From Spongilla lacustris (Eukaryota; Porifera; Demospongiae; Spongillida; Spongillidae), in contig OX442429.1 in the NCBI GenBank assembly GCA_949361645.1, positions 867,728-931,727 on the forward strand: DNA of 64,000 nucleotides, in the 5' to 3' direction. Each line of letters opens with the position of its first letter. The stretch's first letter is position 1. The translations under genes were made by a program, and so were the position numbers. Of this stretch, positions 1 through 11,262 are shown one piece after another. Under the pieces are notes generated by a model, which was given only the letters and a program-made list of their open reading frames with translations, had not been told where the DNA came from and searched no databases.

Positions 1-156
1 GAAATTTCACCCTCATGAGCTACGCGAGGTACGTCATGAGAAATTTCACCCTCATGAGCTACGCGAGGTACGTCATGAGAAATTTCACCCTCATGAGCTA
101 CGCGAGGTACGTCATGAGAAATTTCACCCTCATGAGCTACGCGAGGTACGTCATGA
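1..156. repeat. 39-bp tandem repeat, four copies
   Basis: Four consecutive, essentially identical 39-bp units start at the window edge, so the array probably extends further left. The unit is a multiple of three and has no stop in one frame, giving a 13-residue protein repeat, but nothing suggests it is translated. A degenerate half copy of the unit (tcatgaaaaatttcaccctc) follows near 186. Confidence 0.9.
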
Positions 157-258
157 CTAATATTTGCACGATTAACGAGGTGTGTCATGAAAAATTTCAC
201 CCTCATAAAAAATTTCTAATTTTTGCACGGATTCCGCACCATAGATTAAACTGCGAAT

Positions 259-410
259 AATGTCGTCAGCTACTCGGAGCAAAAAGATATGCTGCCATCA
301 GTATAGGAGAGAGTTCAAGACGTATATTGGCGATCATGCTCATATGGAGGGCGTGGCTGCCCAGGGAAGAGAAAATAGTGGTGTGCACAGTACATGTAGT
401 GGCTAAGTGG
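259..410 (+). pseudogene. Partial copy of NSDHL exon 1 and the following intron
   Basis: This stretch closely matches 8388-8505, which holds the first coding exon of the NSDHL gene and the start of intron 1. The start codon and the first codons (MSSATRS) are conserved. The splice donor gtacgc of the real gene is atatgc here, so the copy cannot splice the same way. The tail (ggtgtgcacagta) matches the start of NSDHL exon 2, with the end of the intron missing. It is an orphan fragment about 8 kb upstream of the functional gene. Confidence 0.65.
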
Positions 411-1770
411 GTTACACATAAAATGTAAACCATTTACACTAACATATGGATGAACATTGACTGCTGAGGTTGGAATGTTGCGTAACTCACTTAGCCACTC
501 TCAACTCAAAATGGTTGCTAGCCTGCTACACTTAAAACCATTTTAGGTTCTCAGGGGTTATGCATAATCAACACTTCAAAAACACTAAGTTCAATACTAT
601 GTCCACACTGGTTTTAAAAAAAGTGGTGATTATCAACCTTCTTGACACAGTATTTGTTATAAACTAATTTACTGTTTAACCCGCCTTTCAAAATGCATAT
701 TATATACTATGTTCATGCAAAGTGGATATGAAAGATAAAACATTTCAAAGTTGAGCTTATCAGGGATGTGGTTAATTATTCAGCAATGCATATCTCCTAA
801 ACCTTTAACTGAGGTTATTAAAATAATAAATGGTCCGATGTCTTCTCAAATAAAGACAACCTCTGAGAGATACTATCCATCTGCTTGATCAAAGGAAATG
901 TATTGAGCTCCCCCCCCCCCCCCCCCCACACACACACACTCCTATGACTACCTTGGTACACCCCACACTCCCATGACTACCTAAGACAGGTTTGGATTCC
1001 ATGAAAGGTTGAAATTTCATTGACTTACGTAGATAACCAGGACTCTTGGGGTGGGTCATTGACTTACGTAGATAACCAGGACCCTTTGACACAAAGAAGC
1101 GCTGATTTCAAATGCATCTTTCAGTTTAGTTGTCTTTTGTTTCCAATGTGATCGGCTAAGGGAAGCGACGACAGCAGGTACATAAGCGTAGCGGGGTGGG
1201 CAGTGTTGCCGCCAAATAACATTAATCGTCTATATGTACATGTATGAGAATTTAATCGCCGGCGATATAAAATTCATCAGTTATCAAATCAGCGCTCGGT
1301 TATTAATCGTTCGGGTGAATAGTTATGGCTACCAGGCATCCCAAAAACCTATGCTCTTGCTACCGAAGACGATTTCATAAACGTTGACCCCAAAGCATTC
1401 CAAATAGAGAGTACTTGGATAAAGTATTGTGAAATGTATTTTTGATGTGCACGCGCAGCTGCAAGAAGGAATGAGTGGGCAGCAGCTGCTGCACTAACAC
1501 TGCCAGTACTAACAGTGCAAAACATTAGTACTCATAAAGAGATTACCTACGGTTTGACGGTTCCTATACACTTCCGGCTTTCTGCTAGGTGTGAACATGC
1601 GTTATACGAGGACAAAGATTTAAAATATAAATCAGTGAAATTTGTGGATGTAAAGTTTGAAAGTATCAATTATGCCATTATGAATATAATGATTACATAC
1701 CTACATTTAGCAAATGCATGAAACAAAATGGGTTATATCAACTTATGTGCTAAATGTAGGTAATTTCACA
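411..1770. other. Intergenic, no gene seen
   Basis: There is no convincing coding sequence. It holds a poly-C/(CA)n run at about 909-939, a 37-38 bp direct duplication (gacttacgtagataaccagg at about 1021 and 1062), and a small foldback at about 1696-1762 whose arms read cctacatttagca / tgctaaatgtagg. The same arm sequence sits at the centre of the large palindrome near 12.3 kb. Confidence 0.5.
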
Positions 1771-1998
1771 AAGGCTACCGTGCTAAATTCCATCTATGGC
1801 AGATTAAGTCTCTTGTTAGTTCGAGCCAATGCCCATGCTTTCATTGCAAGGTCAATTTCAGAAGCCACAGCAATGGAACTGCTTGAGGGTTAGGGTAGTT
1901 TTGTGCATGGTCATTATAATGTTGGTGTATTTTAATTGTATAATTATTATTTATTTTTTAATGTAGGTATGTAATAATAATAATAATAATAATAATAG
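1771..1998 (+). mobile_element. 3' end of a non-LTR retrotransposon, copy a
   Basis: The first 40 codons (1771-1890), stop TAG at 1891-1893, are clearly related to the last 40 or so codons of copies b and c: they share the pattern KATVLNS.YGRL....VRANA. The piece ends in a (TAA)n run at about 1975-1998. It is a severely 5'-truncated copy with nothing upstream of the last few dozen codons. Confidence 0.7.
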
Positions 1999-1999
1999 T

Positions 2000-2970
2000 A
2001 CGTCCTCTCAACAACACCTTAAACAAGCAGTAGAGGCATTCAACTCCCTTGTTCCAACTCCAGATGCAGTCTGTGTAGAGGATGTGTTGACATCACCCTT
2101 CCACCAAAAGATGCTATCCACAAAAGTGGACAACCACCTTTTCAATCTGCTCCTAGGGAACTCCTCCCCCGCAGATAGAGCTCGCCTGCTTTCAGTCTCC
2201 TCCCCACATGCTGCCTCATGGATCTCAGTTATTCCCTCTGAGGGGCTTGGCCTCCATCTGGAGCCGTCTGAATTTCAGGTAGCCATCAAGTGGTGGCTGG
2301 GCCTTGACACCTCTAGTGGAGCTATGTGTGCTCTGTGTCCAGGGAGTGTGCTCGATCCCCTAGGACATCACGCTCTCACCTGCAAGCGGGGTGGTGATGT
2401 TGTCTCTCGTCACAATAAACTCCGAGACACCCTAGCGGAGGCCTGTCGCAGGGCCCACTTGAGTGTTAAGGTGGAGGCAGGAAGCAACCTCACCCTTGAC
2501 CATAGCCACTCCCGCCCAGCTGACATCCTGGTACCCAACTGGTCTGTGGGCAAGCCAGCGGCCTTTGACCTATCTGTGACCTCACCGCTCAATTTAAACG
2601 TTTTGTTGGAAGCGGGACTCACAGCTGGTGCAGCCGCCAGAGCTACAGAGCTGAGGAAGCATGAGGCAAATGATGGGAAGTGCAGGGAGCTTGGGTGGGT
2701 CTGTGTCCCCATGGTCGTTGAAGCTTATGGGGCTTGGGGTGCTGAAGCCATGGAGTCATTGTCGTGTCTGGCCTCTCGCCTAGCAACCAGTTCGAACAAG
2801 GCAAAGGCAACTGTCCTCAATAGCCTGTATGGCAGGCTAAATCTTAACCTTGTTAAAGCAAACGCCACTGCAATGCTGTCTAGATGCTTTGCCTCGGACA
2901 TGTATACTGCTTAGATTAGGTAGTTACTTATTTTTCATGTTATCCTGTATCCATGTTGTATTAATTGTTT

Positions 2971-3027
<57 letters not shown>
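2000..3027 (+). mobile_element. 5'-truncated non-LTR retrotransposon, restriction-like endonuclease end, copy b
   Basis: The frame is open from the (TAA)n of copy a through the ATG at 2084 to the stop at 2914. It holds the C-terminal part of a retrotransposon polyprotein. A zinc-knuckle-like CALC ... GHHALTC pattern is followed by RPADILVPNW and AAFDLSV, which fits the CCHC plus PD-(D/E)xK endonuclease arrangement of R2/R4-type elements. The reverse transcriptase core is missing. The 3' UTR ends in a long (AAT)n run at about 2975-3027. The element class is inferred from motif order. Confidence 0.7.
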
Positions 3028-3028
<1 letters not shown>

Positions 3029-3660
3029 TGCAAGCGTGGTGGGGATGTTGTCTATCGCCATAACAGGCTTCGGGACATTGTGGTCGAGTCCTGCCGCCGT
3101 GCCCATCTTAGTGTCCATTTAGAAGTAGGCCATAACCTTACTCCCGACCACAGCAACACACGCCCAGCAGACATCCTCATCCCTCACTGGTGCATGGGCA
3201 AGCCTGTGGCTCTGGACCTATCCGTTACTTCTCCGCTTAACCCACTTACCCTTCTGGAAGCGGGAGTGACGGCTGGCGCAGCAGCTAAGGCTACCGAGGA
3301 GAGAAAGCTTAAAGCCAACACGGGCAAGTGTGCTGATTTGGGTTGGGTATGTGTCCCGGTTGTTGCGGAGTCTTATGGGGCATGGGGTTTGATGGCTAGG
3401 GATTTCTTTTCTACACTTGGGTCCCGTTTGGCTACATCATTGGGAAAGTCAAAGTCAGTGGTAATCCATGAGCTATACGGGAGGTTGAGCATGAATCTTG
3501 TCAGGGCCAATGCCACCGCGATCCTGTCCAGGTCCATACCTCCTCCTGAGCTTCAGTAGGCTAGCAACTTGTTTTGTGCATATCATGTGTCTGTGTCATG
3601 TTTGTACTGTATCAATTCAATTATATCAAGTTATTATAATTTATTATTAAATAATAATAC
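3028..3660 (+). mobile_element. 5'-truncated non-LTR retrotransposon, copy c
   Basis: It begins directly at the (AAT)n tail of copy b, in the middle of the zinc-knuckle region (CKRGGDVVYRHN), and runs to a stop at 3559. It shares RPADILIPHW and a FDLSVTS-like block (LDLSVTSPLN) with copy b but is clearly diverged, so it is a different family member and not a recent duplicate. The 3' end is again rich in ataataata. Confidence 0.7.
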
Positions 3661-3940
3661 ATAGAATAATAATTTCATTACATAACACAATTAAGTTTAA
3701 TACTCAAGAAGGGGAGCATGGGCACATCTGAGGAGGATGGCTCTTGCATTCTGCCTCATCAGTGTGACAGCCAGCAGGCAGTACATTTGGCACAGTGCCT
3801 CAGTTTCACAGATTCCCACTTGCATAGCTAGCCTCTTGCTCAATCTAGAGTAGCATTCTTTGGCTTCACATCCCCAAACACCATAGACTTCCACCACTAA
3901 TGGAATACATGTCCAGCCCAACCTTGCACACATCTGATCA
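3661..3940 (-). mobile_element. Non-LTR retrotransposon 3' end, copy d, inverted
   Basis: On the minus strand, 3933 down to 3697 encodes the same C-terminal block (CARLGWTCIPLVVEVYGVWG..., then a YCLLAVTLMRQNARAILLRC tail), matching the GWVCVP.V.E.YGAWG block of copies b and c. Its 3' end faces copy c, so the two 3' ends meet around 3650-3670 in an ATAATAATA stretch. Confidence 0.65.
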
Positions 3941-4936
3941 TTCTTGGCATGCTTTTCAATCTCACCAACCTCTGCAGTAGTTCATAATGGCATGATTTCC
4001 GTAATCCCTCGTACATATCTTCTACATGTAGGCGGCGCTATAGGCGCAACAATATATTAATGTTTATAGTACATGGGTGCGAGTGCTAACGACGATGCTT
4101 GCGTATCTTTGTTGTGTAACTGGTTATGTGTGTAGAATCTGTTCTACCACAGACCGTCACCCCACTACATGCATGTACTTGTAGCAGCTGTAATAACTTA
4201 ATTTGTGTTTCCTCTTTAAAAGAACTCTTAATTCGGCAGTAAGTCTGCCCACATAACCGCTAAGAGTATAAGCTTCACGTTATTAACAGATCAGACCACG
4301 CTATAGTATGGTTTTCTACGTGTTTACATACATGTACTAACCGCGCACTTGTATGGTTTGCAATTGTAAAGAACCACAGACCCCACTTTTATGGTCACAA
4401 CGACGCTACATGTACATGTATAGCTAAGATTTATCCAAGCTTTTACCTAAACATTGTAATTTGTATTGAACTCAACTTTAGTTCAGAACGTCATAATACC
4501 AAACAAACTCGGCAGAAAGTTCCTAACTTGTCGTGTCCAGTGCTTTTCCGTAACAGCAAACATTAGGCTTAAATCGATGACAAAAATATAACGTAATGGC
4601 ACCGGAAGGAACTTATTTTTGGGTTCGAGTGTGGGAACTAGTGAGCGTTATCTCGTTGTCTGAGCTTTCTAAGCGTTGGCAGTTTGACTTCATTGTACGT
4701 ATTCGACGGTTTTATCGTCCAATTGATTCTATATGGTACATTGGCTATAGTGGGAGCGGGTGTTTTGTTAATCGTATTCATGACACTTCAAATTCAACGA
4801 CGTACATGTACGTACATGTACTCTTTGAATCGCGTGAGATGTTCCAATCCCAAAGCCAAATTTGAACGCGAATAAAAAATAAAAAATAAAACGGTGTGTA
4901 TTTTTAAAGCAACTTTGCCACGTGATGCGCATTATG
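3941..4936. other. Intergenic, upstream region of the LRAT-domain gene
   Basis: No coding sequence is supported. Short tacatgtacatg palindromic runs occur at about 4410 and 4800-4820, as throughout this window. The last part is the promoter-proximal region of the gene starting at 4991. Confidence 0.4.
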
Positions 4937-4946
4937 TTATATATAG
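4937..4946 (+). promoter_or_regulatory. Candidate TATA box of the LRAT-domain gene
   Basis: A ttatatatag stretch lies about 45-50 bases upstream of the ATG at 4991. That leaves room for a short 5' UTR. Position and sequence are the only evidence. Confidence 0.35.
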
Positions 4947-4990
4947 CTACACATGTACAGGCTACCAGTATTCCCCTCACTGGCCTCACA

Positions 4991-6440
4991 ATGAGACTGT
5001 TTCGTTATGAAACTCGAAGAGTTAGTGTCCTTCGGGAATTAAAGCAAGGTAAGCTTTCTTAGGAACAGCACTGCGCCTACTTAAAACTGCCAAACAGAAC
5101 AGCGTCATCGTTACTACGAGCTGCGGGCAACGATGACGCTAGCTGTTCTGTTTGGCAGTTTTAAGTACGGCGCGTGAGCATTTGTAACTAAGTTAGTGGC
5201 TTTTGAATGGTCGGTCAGTTGCATCTGCTATAAATTAGTCCTAAAGTGCTCAGTACGTGTAATATTACTGATAATGTAAAGCATGACTCAGACCCCAGTG
5301 TCCCCCCCCCCCCCCCCCCCCCCCCCCCCGTTTATTTCTAAAGAGCAACGTTAGTAAAACTGTATGGTGCTAATAAAGGAGCCTATTAGGGCTGTTTTAA
5401 ACTTACCGGCACAGAAAGATCCAAATGAGTCTTATATATCTGCTATTAAAAGTGCATATACCTCAATCTACTCTACGTATCTGATGCGGCCACTATAATA
5501 ATTGGTCCCATTACATCCATTGGTACTTATATGCGGAGCAGCAGGGTTGTTTTGGCCTGTACCGGACCGGCTTTCACATCAATAGCTTGATTGATTGTGG
5601 AGTTATAATATAAGGCAAGCCACATATTTCAATGTGAGCATTGCTCTTTGCTTGTTGTATTTAGTTGGAAATTTGAAAGTACAATCAGGATAGTAGAGCC
5701 TAGTGTACCAGACATTTCTGCGGGCATACATGCAATATTATGAACACTCAATTAGTTCAGTCAGCACTTAACAAAGAATTAACGTCTGTTCTTCCATTGC
5801 AGGAGACCACGTTAGAGTTGCAGGGATACTTGGCCTGTACTATCACCACATGCTTGTGATGGAGGTCATTGATGACAGAACAATTAAGGTCATACATTAC
5901 TATGTGTCAGATGCTAAAGGTGCTGAAAATTTTGCACTCTTCTTTGCAAGTGCGTCAGGGAATGGCTTTGGCCCCATTGCTAGAGTCCAACAGCAAGAAT
6001 GGGATGTCCCAGACCTATCAAAATTGGAAGTTCTCTCATATCCTGATTCAGTTGAAGTATCAAAGAATCCTATAAAAACTGCCCTGGAAAAAGAAGGCGA
6101 AACAGATTACGGAATTTTTACAAACAATTGCGAGTCATTCGCTAATTACTGTTGCATTGGGCAAAGATGTTCCCCCCAGGCGATAAGTCTCAAACATGCC
6201 ATTGTTGGCATTGGCATAGGGAGCGCTGTGGGGGGTACAGTGGGTGCAGTTGGTAGCTACCTTGTGCTAAAGTACTGGAAGAAGGATGGGAAAAAGCTGG
6301 ATCAAGGCACTAAACTTAAGTGTGAAGTTGCAGCAGCTATTGGTGGAGCATTCATTGGTGGTGTGGTGGGTTATATTGCCAGTAAAGCATACAATGACTC
6401 ACAGTATGCAGATGAGCAGATTTGTGAAAGCAGTACATAG
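4991..6440 (+). CDS. LRAT-domain (NlpC/P60-like) protein with C-terminal membrane segments
   Basis: Two exons, 4991-5048 and 5803-6440, join in phase 1 (CAAG|gtaagc ... gcag|GAGAC) to give 231 residues. The junction restores the family signature GDHVRV. The LRAT/HRASLS fold is supported by GDHVRV at 20-25, the histidines in YYHHM (34-35), VIHYYVS shortly after, and the cysteine of NNCESFANYC (Cys129), which matches the NCE-x-F motif carrying the catalytic cysteine in this family. Two glycine-rich hydrophobic segments near residues 155-215 look like C-terminal membrane anchors, as in phospholipase A/acyltransferase family members. The likely role is thiol acyltransfer or phospholipid hydrolysis at membranes; the substrate cannot be told. 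The 754-bp intron holds a long hairpin and a poly-C tract. Confidence 0.8.
5078..5167. repeat. Long intronic hairpin
   Basis: Inverted arms of about 35 bases (left acttaaaactgccaaacaga..., right ...tctgtttggcagttttaagt) differ only by a small three-base bulge and enclose a short loop. It lies within intron 1 of the LRAT-domain gene. It could be a small foldback element or a precursor of a small RNA; sequence alone does not decide. Confidence 0.7.
5301..5329. repeat. Poly-C tract
   Basis: About 29 consecutive C residues in the intron of the LRAT-domain gene. Length in such tracts is often a sequencing artefact. Confidence 0.9.
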
Positions 6441-6628
6441 CTAGTATATACATGCACTGAGCATAGCAGCTAGTACTTTTAGTTGAACAGTGCTGCTGGC
6501 TGAATATTGAGTGTTTGAGTTTTGTGTGTGTTTTTGTTCTTGTTCTGTCCACAATGAATGTATTTGATCTGACAACTGCTTCTTGATTACAAAGGTGTCT
6601 CCTTCTTTATAATTGTAATCAAGTCATC

Positions 6629-7797
6629 ATGGAAGCCACTCCATCATGCTGATCATGGGAGCCACTCCATCATGCTGATCATGGAAGCCACTCCATCATG
6701 CTGATCATGGAAGCCACTCCATCATGCTGATCATGGGAGCCACTCCATCATGCTGATCATGGGAGCCACTCCATCATGGAAGCCACTCCATCATGCTGAT
6801 CATGGAAGCCACTCCATCATGCTGATCATGGGAGCCACTCCATCATGCTGATCATGGGAGCCACTCCATCATGCTGATCATGGAAGCCACTCCATCATGC
6901 TGATCATGGGAGCCACTCCATCATGCTGATCATGGAAGCCACTCTGTCATGCTGATCATGGGAGCCACTCCATCATGCTGATCATGGAAGCCACTCCATC
7001 ATGCTGATCATGGGAGCCACTCCATCATGCTGATCATGGGAGCCACTCCATCATGCTGATCATGGGAGCCACTCCATCATGCTGATCATGGGAGCCACTC
7101 CATCATGCTGATCATGGAAGCCACTCCATCATGCTGATCATGGGAGCCACTCCATCATGCTGATCATGGAAGCCACTCCATCATGCTGATCATGGGAGCC
7201 ACTCCATCATGCTGATCATGGAAGCCACTCCATCATGCTGATCATGGGAGCCACTCCATCATGCTGATCATGGAAGCCACTCCATCATGATGATCATGGA
7301 AGCCACTCTGTCATGCTGATCATGGGAGCCACTCCATCATGCTGATCATGGAAGCCACTCCATCATGCTGATCATGGGAGCCACTCCATCATGCTGATCA
7401 TGGGAGCCACTCCATCATGCTGATCATGGGAGCCACTCCATCATGCTGATCATGGGAGCCACTCCATCATGCTGATCATGGAAGCCACTCCATCATGCTG
7501 ATCATGGGAGCCACTCCATCATGCTGATCATGGAAGCCACTCCATCATGCTGATCATGGGAGCCACTCCATCATGCTGATCATGGAAGCCACTCCATCAT
7601 GCTGATCATGGGAGCCACTCCATCATGCTGATCATGGAAGCCACTCCATCATGCTGATCATGGAAGCCACTCCATCATGGTGATCATGGGAGCCACTCCA
7701 TCATGCTGATCATGGGAGCCACTCCATCATGCTGATCATGGGAGCCACTCCATCATGCTGATCATGGGAGCCACTCCATCATGCTGATCATGGGAGC
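6629..7797. repeat. 26-bp satellite, about 45 copies
   Basis: The unit reads atggaagccactccatcatg followed by ctgatc. Two variants (ggaagcc and gggagcc) alternate irregularly, and a few units carry ctctgtcat. TGA codons close the frames, so it is not coding. It lies between the LRAT-domain gene and NSDHL. Confidence 0.95.
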
Positions 7798-8388
7798 TGG
7801 ATGAAGAACACTGCACATGCTTGCTCCAAACTGGAGGTTGTGCAGGTTAATAGTCATTGGTGCCACTTCTCTGCTCAATATTATTCTAGAAGCGACCCTA
7901 GCTTTTGACCTTAGCCCAATGATTACAAACACTGCTAGTCCTACAGTGTCATTACAACCACGCTGAACTTCCCATATAGATGGTAAGTTGCTTGGGACTT
8001 GGAGCGATTCCCCTGGTGGGAAGGTGCATGGACATAGAAGTAGTCACCCAACACCCCACATGGTCCTATTACCATACATGGTCCTACGGTGGGTCCTACA
8101 CCACAGCCCTCGTTATTGGGACGTGGAGCAGGGAAATAGGGAAGTAGTACTGGTAGCAAGAAGGGATGACGATGTTTAGCGTAAGCCAATGGATGATTGG
8201 CTGCTCCATCTTTCCATTTGTTAAACATACTTGCACCATTGAACTTGTGCATGTACTAGATTGTACGGTATGTGTATAGAGAGGACTGGGGACGTGGGAT
8301 CTCACCATCGACGAGACGCACGTGATCAGGTGATCCATTCGAGTTATCATCCGATTAAACTTGCAGGCGCGAATGAGTATTGGTGGAA
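7798..8388. other. Intergenic upstream of NSDHL
   Basis: No gene is recognised. This is presumably the NSDHL promoter and 5' UTR region; no clear TATA box is seen. Confidence 0.4.
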
Positions 8389-11190
8389 ATGTCGTCAGCT
8401 ACTCGGAGCAGAAAGGTACGCTGCCATCAGTATGGGAGAGAGTTCAAGACGTATCGGCGACCGTGCCCGTATGAGAGGGCGTGGCTGCCTAGGGAAGAGA
8501 AAGTAGGGAATATTCACTTTATTTCTGTTTCAGCAAAAGGTGTGCACAGTAGTTGGTGGGTGTGGCTTCCTCGGTCGGCACCTCGTTGAAGGTCTCTTGG
8601 AAAAAGGATATCACGTGAACGTGTTCGACGTTAGGACTACCTTTGAAAACGACCAGGTTCAATTTTTTGTGGGAAATCTTTGCAATAAAGATGTAAGCAC
8701 TAAAACATTTGTGTGTGTATGTGTGTTGGGTGTGACAGAGATAGCCAAAGAGGATGTTCTCCCACTTCCCCTTCCAACTAACCCTCCTCCCCTTCCCACT
8801 AACCCTCCTCCCCTTCCCCACAGGACCTCATGCCTGCCCTGGCTGGGGTCAGTGTTGTGTTCCACGTTGCCTCACCACCTGCTGATCTTAACAACAGGTG
8901 ATGTGGGGGGGAGGGTGTGGGGGGCAGTTGCGAGTACATATGCACATGTAGGCACATGACATGTGTGAGATATTGATGATTCACATATGGTGGCAACTCT
9001 TACTATACAGGGAGTTGTTCTACAAGGTTAATGTAGAGGGAACAAAGACAGTCATTGAAGCATGCAAGGAGGCCAAAGTACAGGTGATGTCCTTAGCAAC
9101 ACCAGGACCACACTACCTCTCATCACTACATCACACCACCATACTACACCCTTCCTTGTCACACTACCTCCCTCACCACACTACACCCTCCCTCACCACA
9201 CTACACCCTCCCTCACCACACCCCATACAGAAGCTGGTCCTCACCAGCAGTGCCAGTGTGGTGTATGAGGGTAGGGACATCAAGAATGGCAGTGAAGACC
9301 TGCCCTATGCCTCCCGACCAATGGACTACTACACTGAGACAAAGATACTCCAGGAGAAGGTGTGGTCTTTGGAGGAGGAGCATGTAGTCATGTGATCCCT
9401 CTGTTATTGCTCTGTTAATATATGTCCATCCCTTTGCTGACAATACTTAACACCTGCTTTCTCACTCTTTTCCCTCCCTCCCTCCCTCCCTCCCTCCCTC
9501 CCTCCCTCCCTCCCTCCCTCCCTCCCTCCCTCCCTCCCTCCCTCCCTCCCTCCCTCCCTCCCTCCCTCCCTCCCTCCCTCCCTCCCTCCCTCCCTCCCTC
9601 CCTCCCTCCCTCCCTCCCTCCCTCCCTCCCTCCCTCCCTCCCTCCCTCCCTCCCTCCCTCCCTCCCTCCCTTCCTCCCTCCTTCCCCTTATCTCACCTCA
9701 CAGCTTGTGCTGCAAGCTGACAATCCTTCAGAGGTGGAAGGTCTGTTGACGGTGGCCATAAGGCCTCATGGTATCTTTGGACCCAGAGACGTCCAGTGCA
9801 TACCGACCATTGCAGCAACAGGGAAGGCAGGAAAGATGAAGTTTATGATTGGGTAACAGCTTTGACATGTGGAGATGCCCACTCATGATTACAATCAAAT
9901 AACTTTGCTTCCCCTCAGAGATGGTAAGAACTTGGTGGACTTCACCTATGTGGACAACGTGATACACGGTCATATATTAGCTGCTGAAAATCTGCACAAG
10001 GACTCAACGCTGAGAGGGAAGGTAGGGGTGCCTTGTAATATGACATCACTATGATGTCATGATGGTCTGACATTTTGTGGATCTGTGCATGTGCGGCTCA
10101 CTAATAAGACCACCCCGGGACAATCGGATCTTGTGGTAAAACTCGCCAATACGACCGTTTCGGTCTTACTGGCGAGTCTTCCGCCATTCGAAATGCGCTT
10201 TGATTAGAATACCAGTAGCAGATAAACAAACGAATCGTAACAAAATAACGGCTGGAAGGATGAACAATTATGCAAAGGATTGTAAAGCAAGCTTAGAGCT
10301 GGCTCGTGTGTGTCAAAAATGATTGCTAACTCCATTAGTACGGGATCGTCGATTTCCCCCGCAATCGAATGCATGGTGGGTACCAACTGTATTAGGAAAC
10401 CTGATCGCCTGTTCAGAGAAAGAAAGGTACACAAAAACGCACCTCCAATATTTATACACTAGTGGTATTATTAGACGGTGGTCGGATTGGCGAAGTGGTC
10501 TTATAATCGGGCGATTAAGTGGTCTTATTACCGCGTGGTCTGATTAGTGAGCCGCTACTGTACTGAAACTGTTTAGTTACATTCTTAGTGCATATGGGCT
10601 CCCCACATCCAGTCATTAACCCTTCCCTCCCTGCACCCAACCGTTAACCCTTCCCTCCCTGCACCCAACTGTTAACCCTTCCCTCCCTGCACCCAACTGT
10701 TAACCCTTCCCTCCCTGCACCCAATCGTTAACCCTTCCCTCCCTACACCCAACCGTTAACCCTTCCCTCCCTGCACCCAACCGTTAACCCTTCCCTCCCT
10801 GCACTCAACCGTTAACCCTTCCCTCCCTGCACCCAACCATTAACCCTTCCTTCCTTACAGGCTTACTTCATCACAAATGACTCTCCCATCCCTTTCTGGG
10901 AATTCATGTCCCGGATATTAACTGGTCTGGGGTACCCGGCCCCAAAGTACAGGCTTCCCTACACCCTCATCTATATTGTGGCCCTTGTCCTGCAGTGGAT
11001 ATGTGTCCTGTTGCGTCCCCTGGTGGATATCAAGCCCACCTTCACCCCCATGAGGGTAGCCCTGGCTGGTACCCACCACTACTACAGCTGCCAGAGAGCC
11101 AAGGAGGACTTTGGCTATGCCCCTGTGGTGGACTTTGATGAAGGTGTGAAGAGATCTGTGCAACATTTCAATCACCTAAGAAAGACCTGA
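8389..11190 (+). CDS. NSDHL: Sterol-4-alpha-carboxylate 3-dehydrogenase (decarboxylating)
   Basis: Eight exons fit with correct phase and GT-AG ends: 8389-8415, 8534-8692, 8824-8897, 9011-9083, 9231-9359, 9704-9852, 9919-10021, 10861-11190 (1044 nt, 347 residues; human NSDHL is slightly longer). The enzyme oxidises and decarboxylates the C4 carboxyl group of sterol intermediates in the ER. Evidence: nucleotide-binding VVGGCGFLG at 15-23, [21 protein letters not shown] from 112, the catalytic YxxxK pair Tyr145-Lys149 in [31 protein letters not shown] and the C-terminal block [20 protein letters not shown] hydrophobic segment ([20 protein letters not shown]) near residues 265-285 fits the membrane helix of the family. 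Introns carry minisatellites and a transposon-like insert. Exon 1 (MSSATRSRK) is the least certain exon. Confidence 0.93.
9472..9670. repeat. (CCCT)n microsatellite in NSDHL intron 5
   Basis: About 200 bases of ccct repeats fill the polypyrimidine side of intron 5, ending shortly before the acceptor at 9703. Confidence 0.95.
10093..10560. mobile_element. Non-autonomous inverted-repeat DNA transposon in NSDHL intron 7
   Basis: The left end gcggctcactaataagacca and the right end (read on the minus strand) gcggctcactaatcagacca match at 19 of 20 positions. The right end extends outward to tactg|ta, so the minus-strand end begins CAGTAGCGG after a TA, as in pogo/Tigger-like elements; the left outermost bases have decayed. 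It has no transposase. A short hairpin (actcgccaatacg.../...gtcttactggcgagt) sits at about 10140-10176. Confidence 0.6.
10617..10857. repeat. 28-bp minisatellite in NSDHL intron 7
   Basis: About nine units of the pattern ttaacccttccctccctgca plus cccaaccg, running to the splice acceptor of the last NSDHL exon at 10860. Confidence 0.9.
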
Positions 11191-11262
11191 GAAACCATGG
11201 CAGCTTGAAGAGTGTGTTATTGTTAGTGTGTTGTAAATATTGTTTGAGTGTGGAGAGATTAG

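Noticed and set aside
6629..7797. CRISPR-like regular array
   Set aside because: Units are contiguous with no unique spacers; an ordinary satellite in a eukaryotic genome. The same holds for the other tandem arrays.
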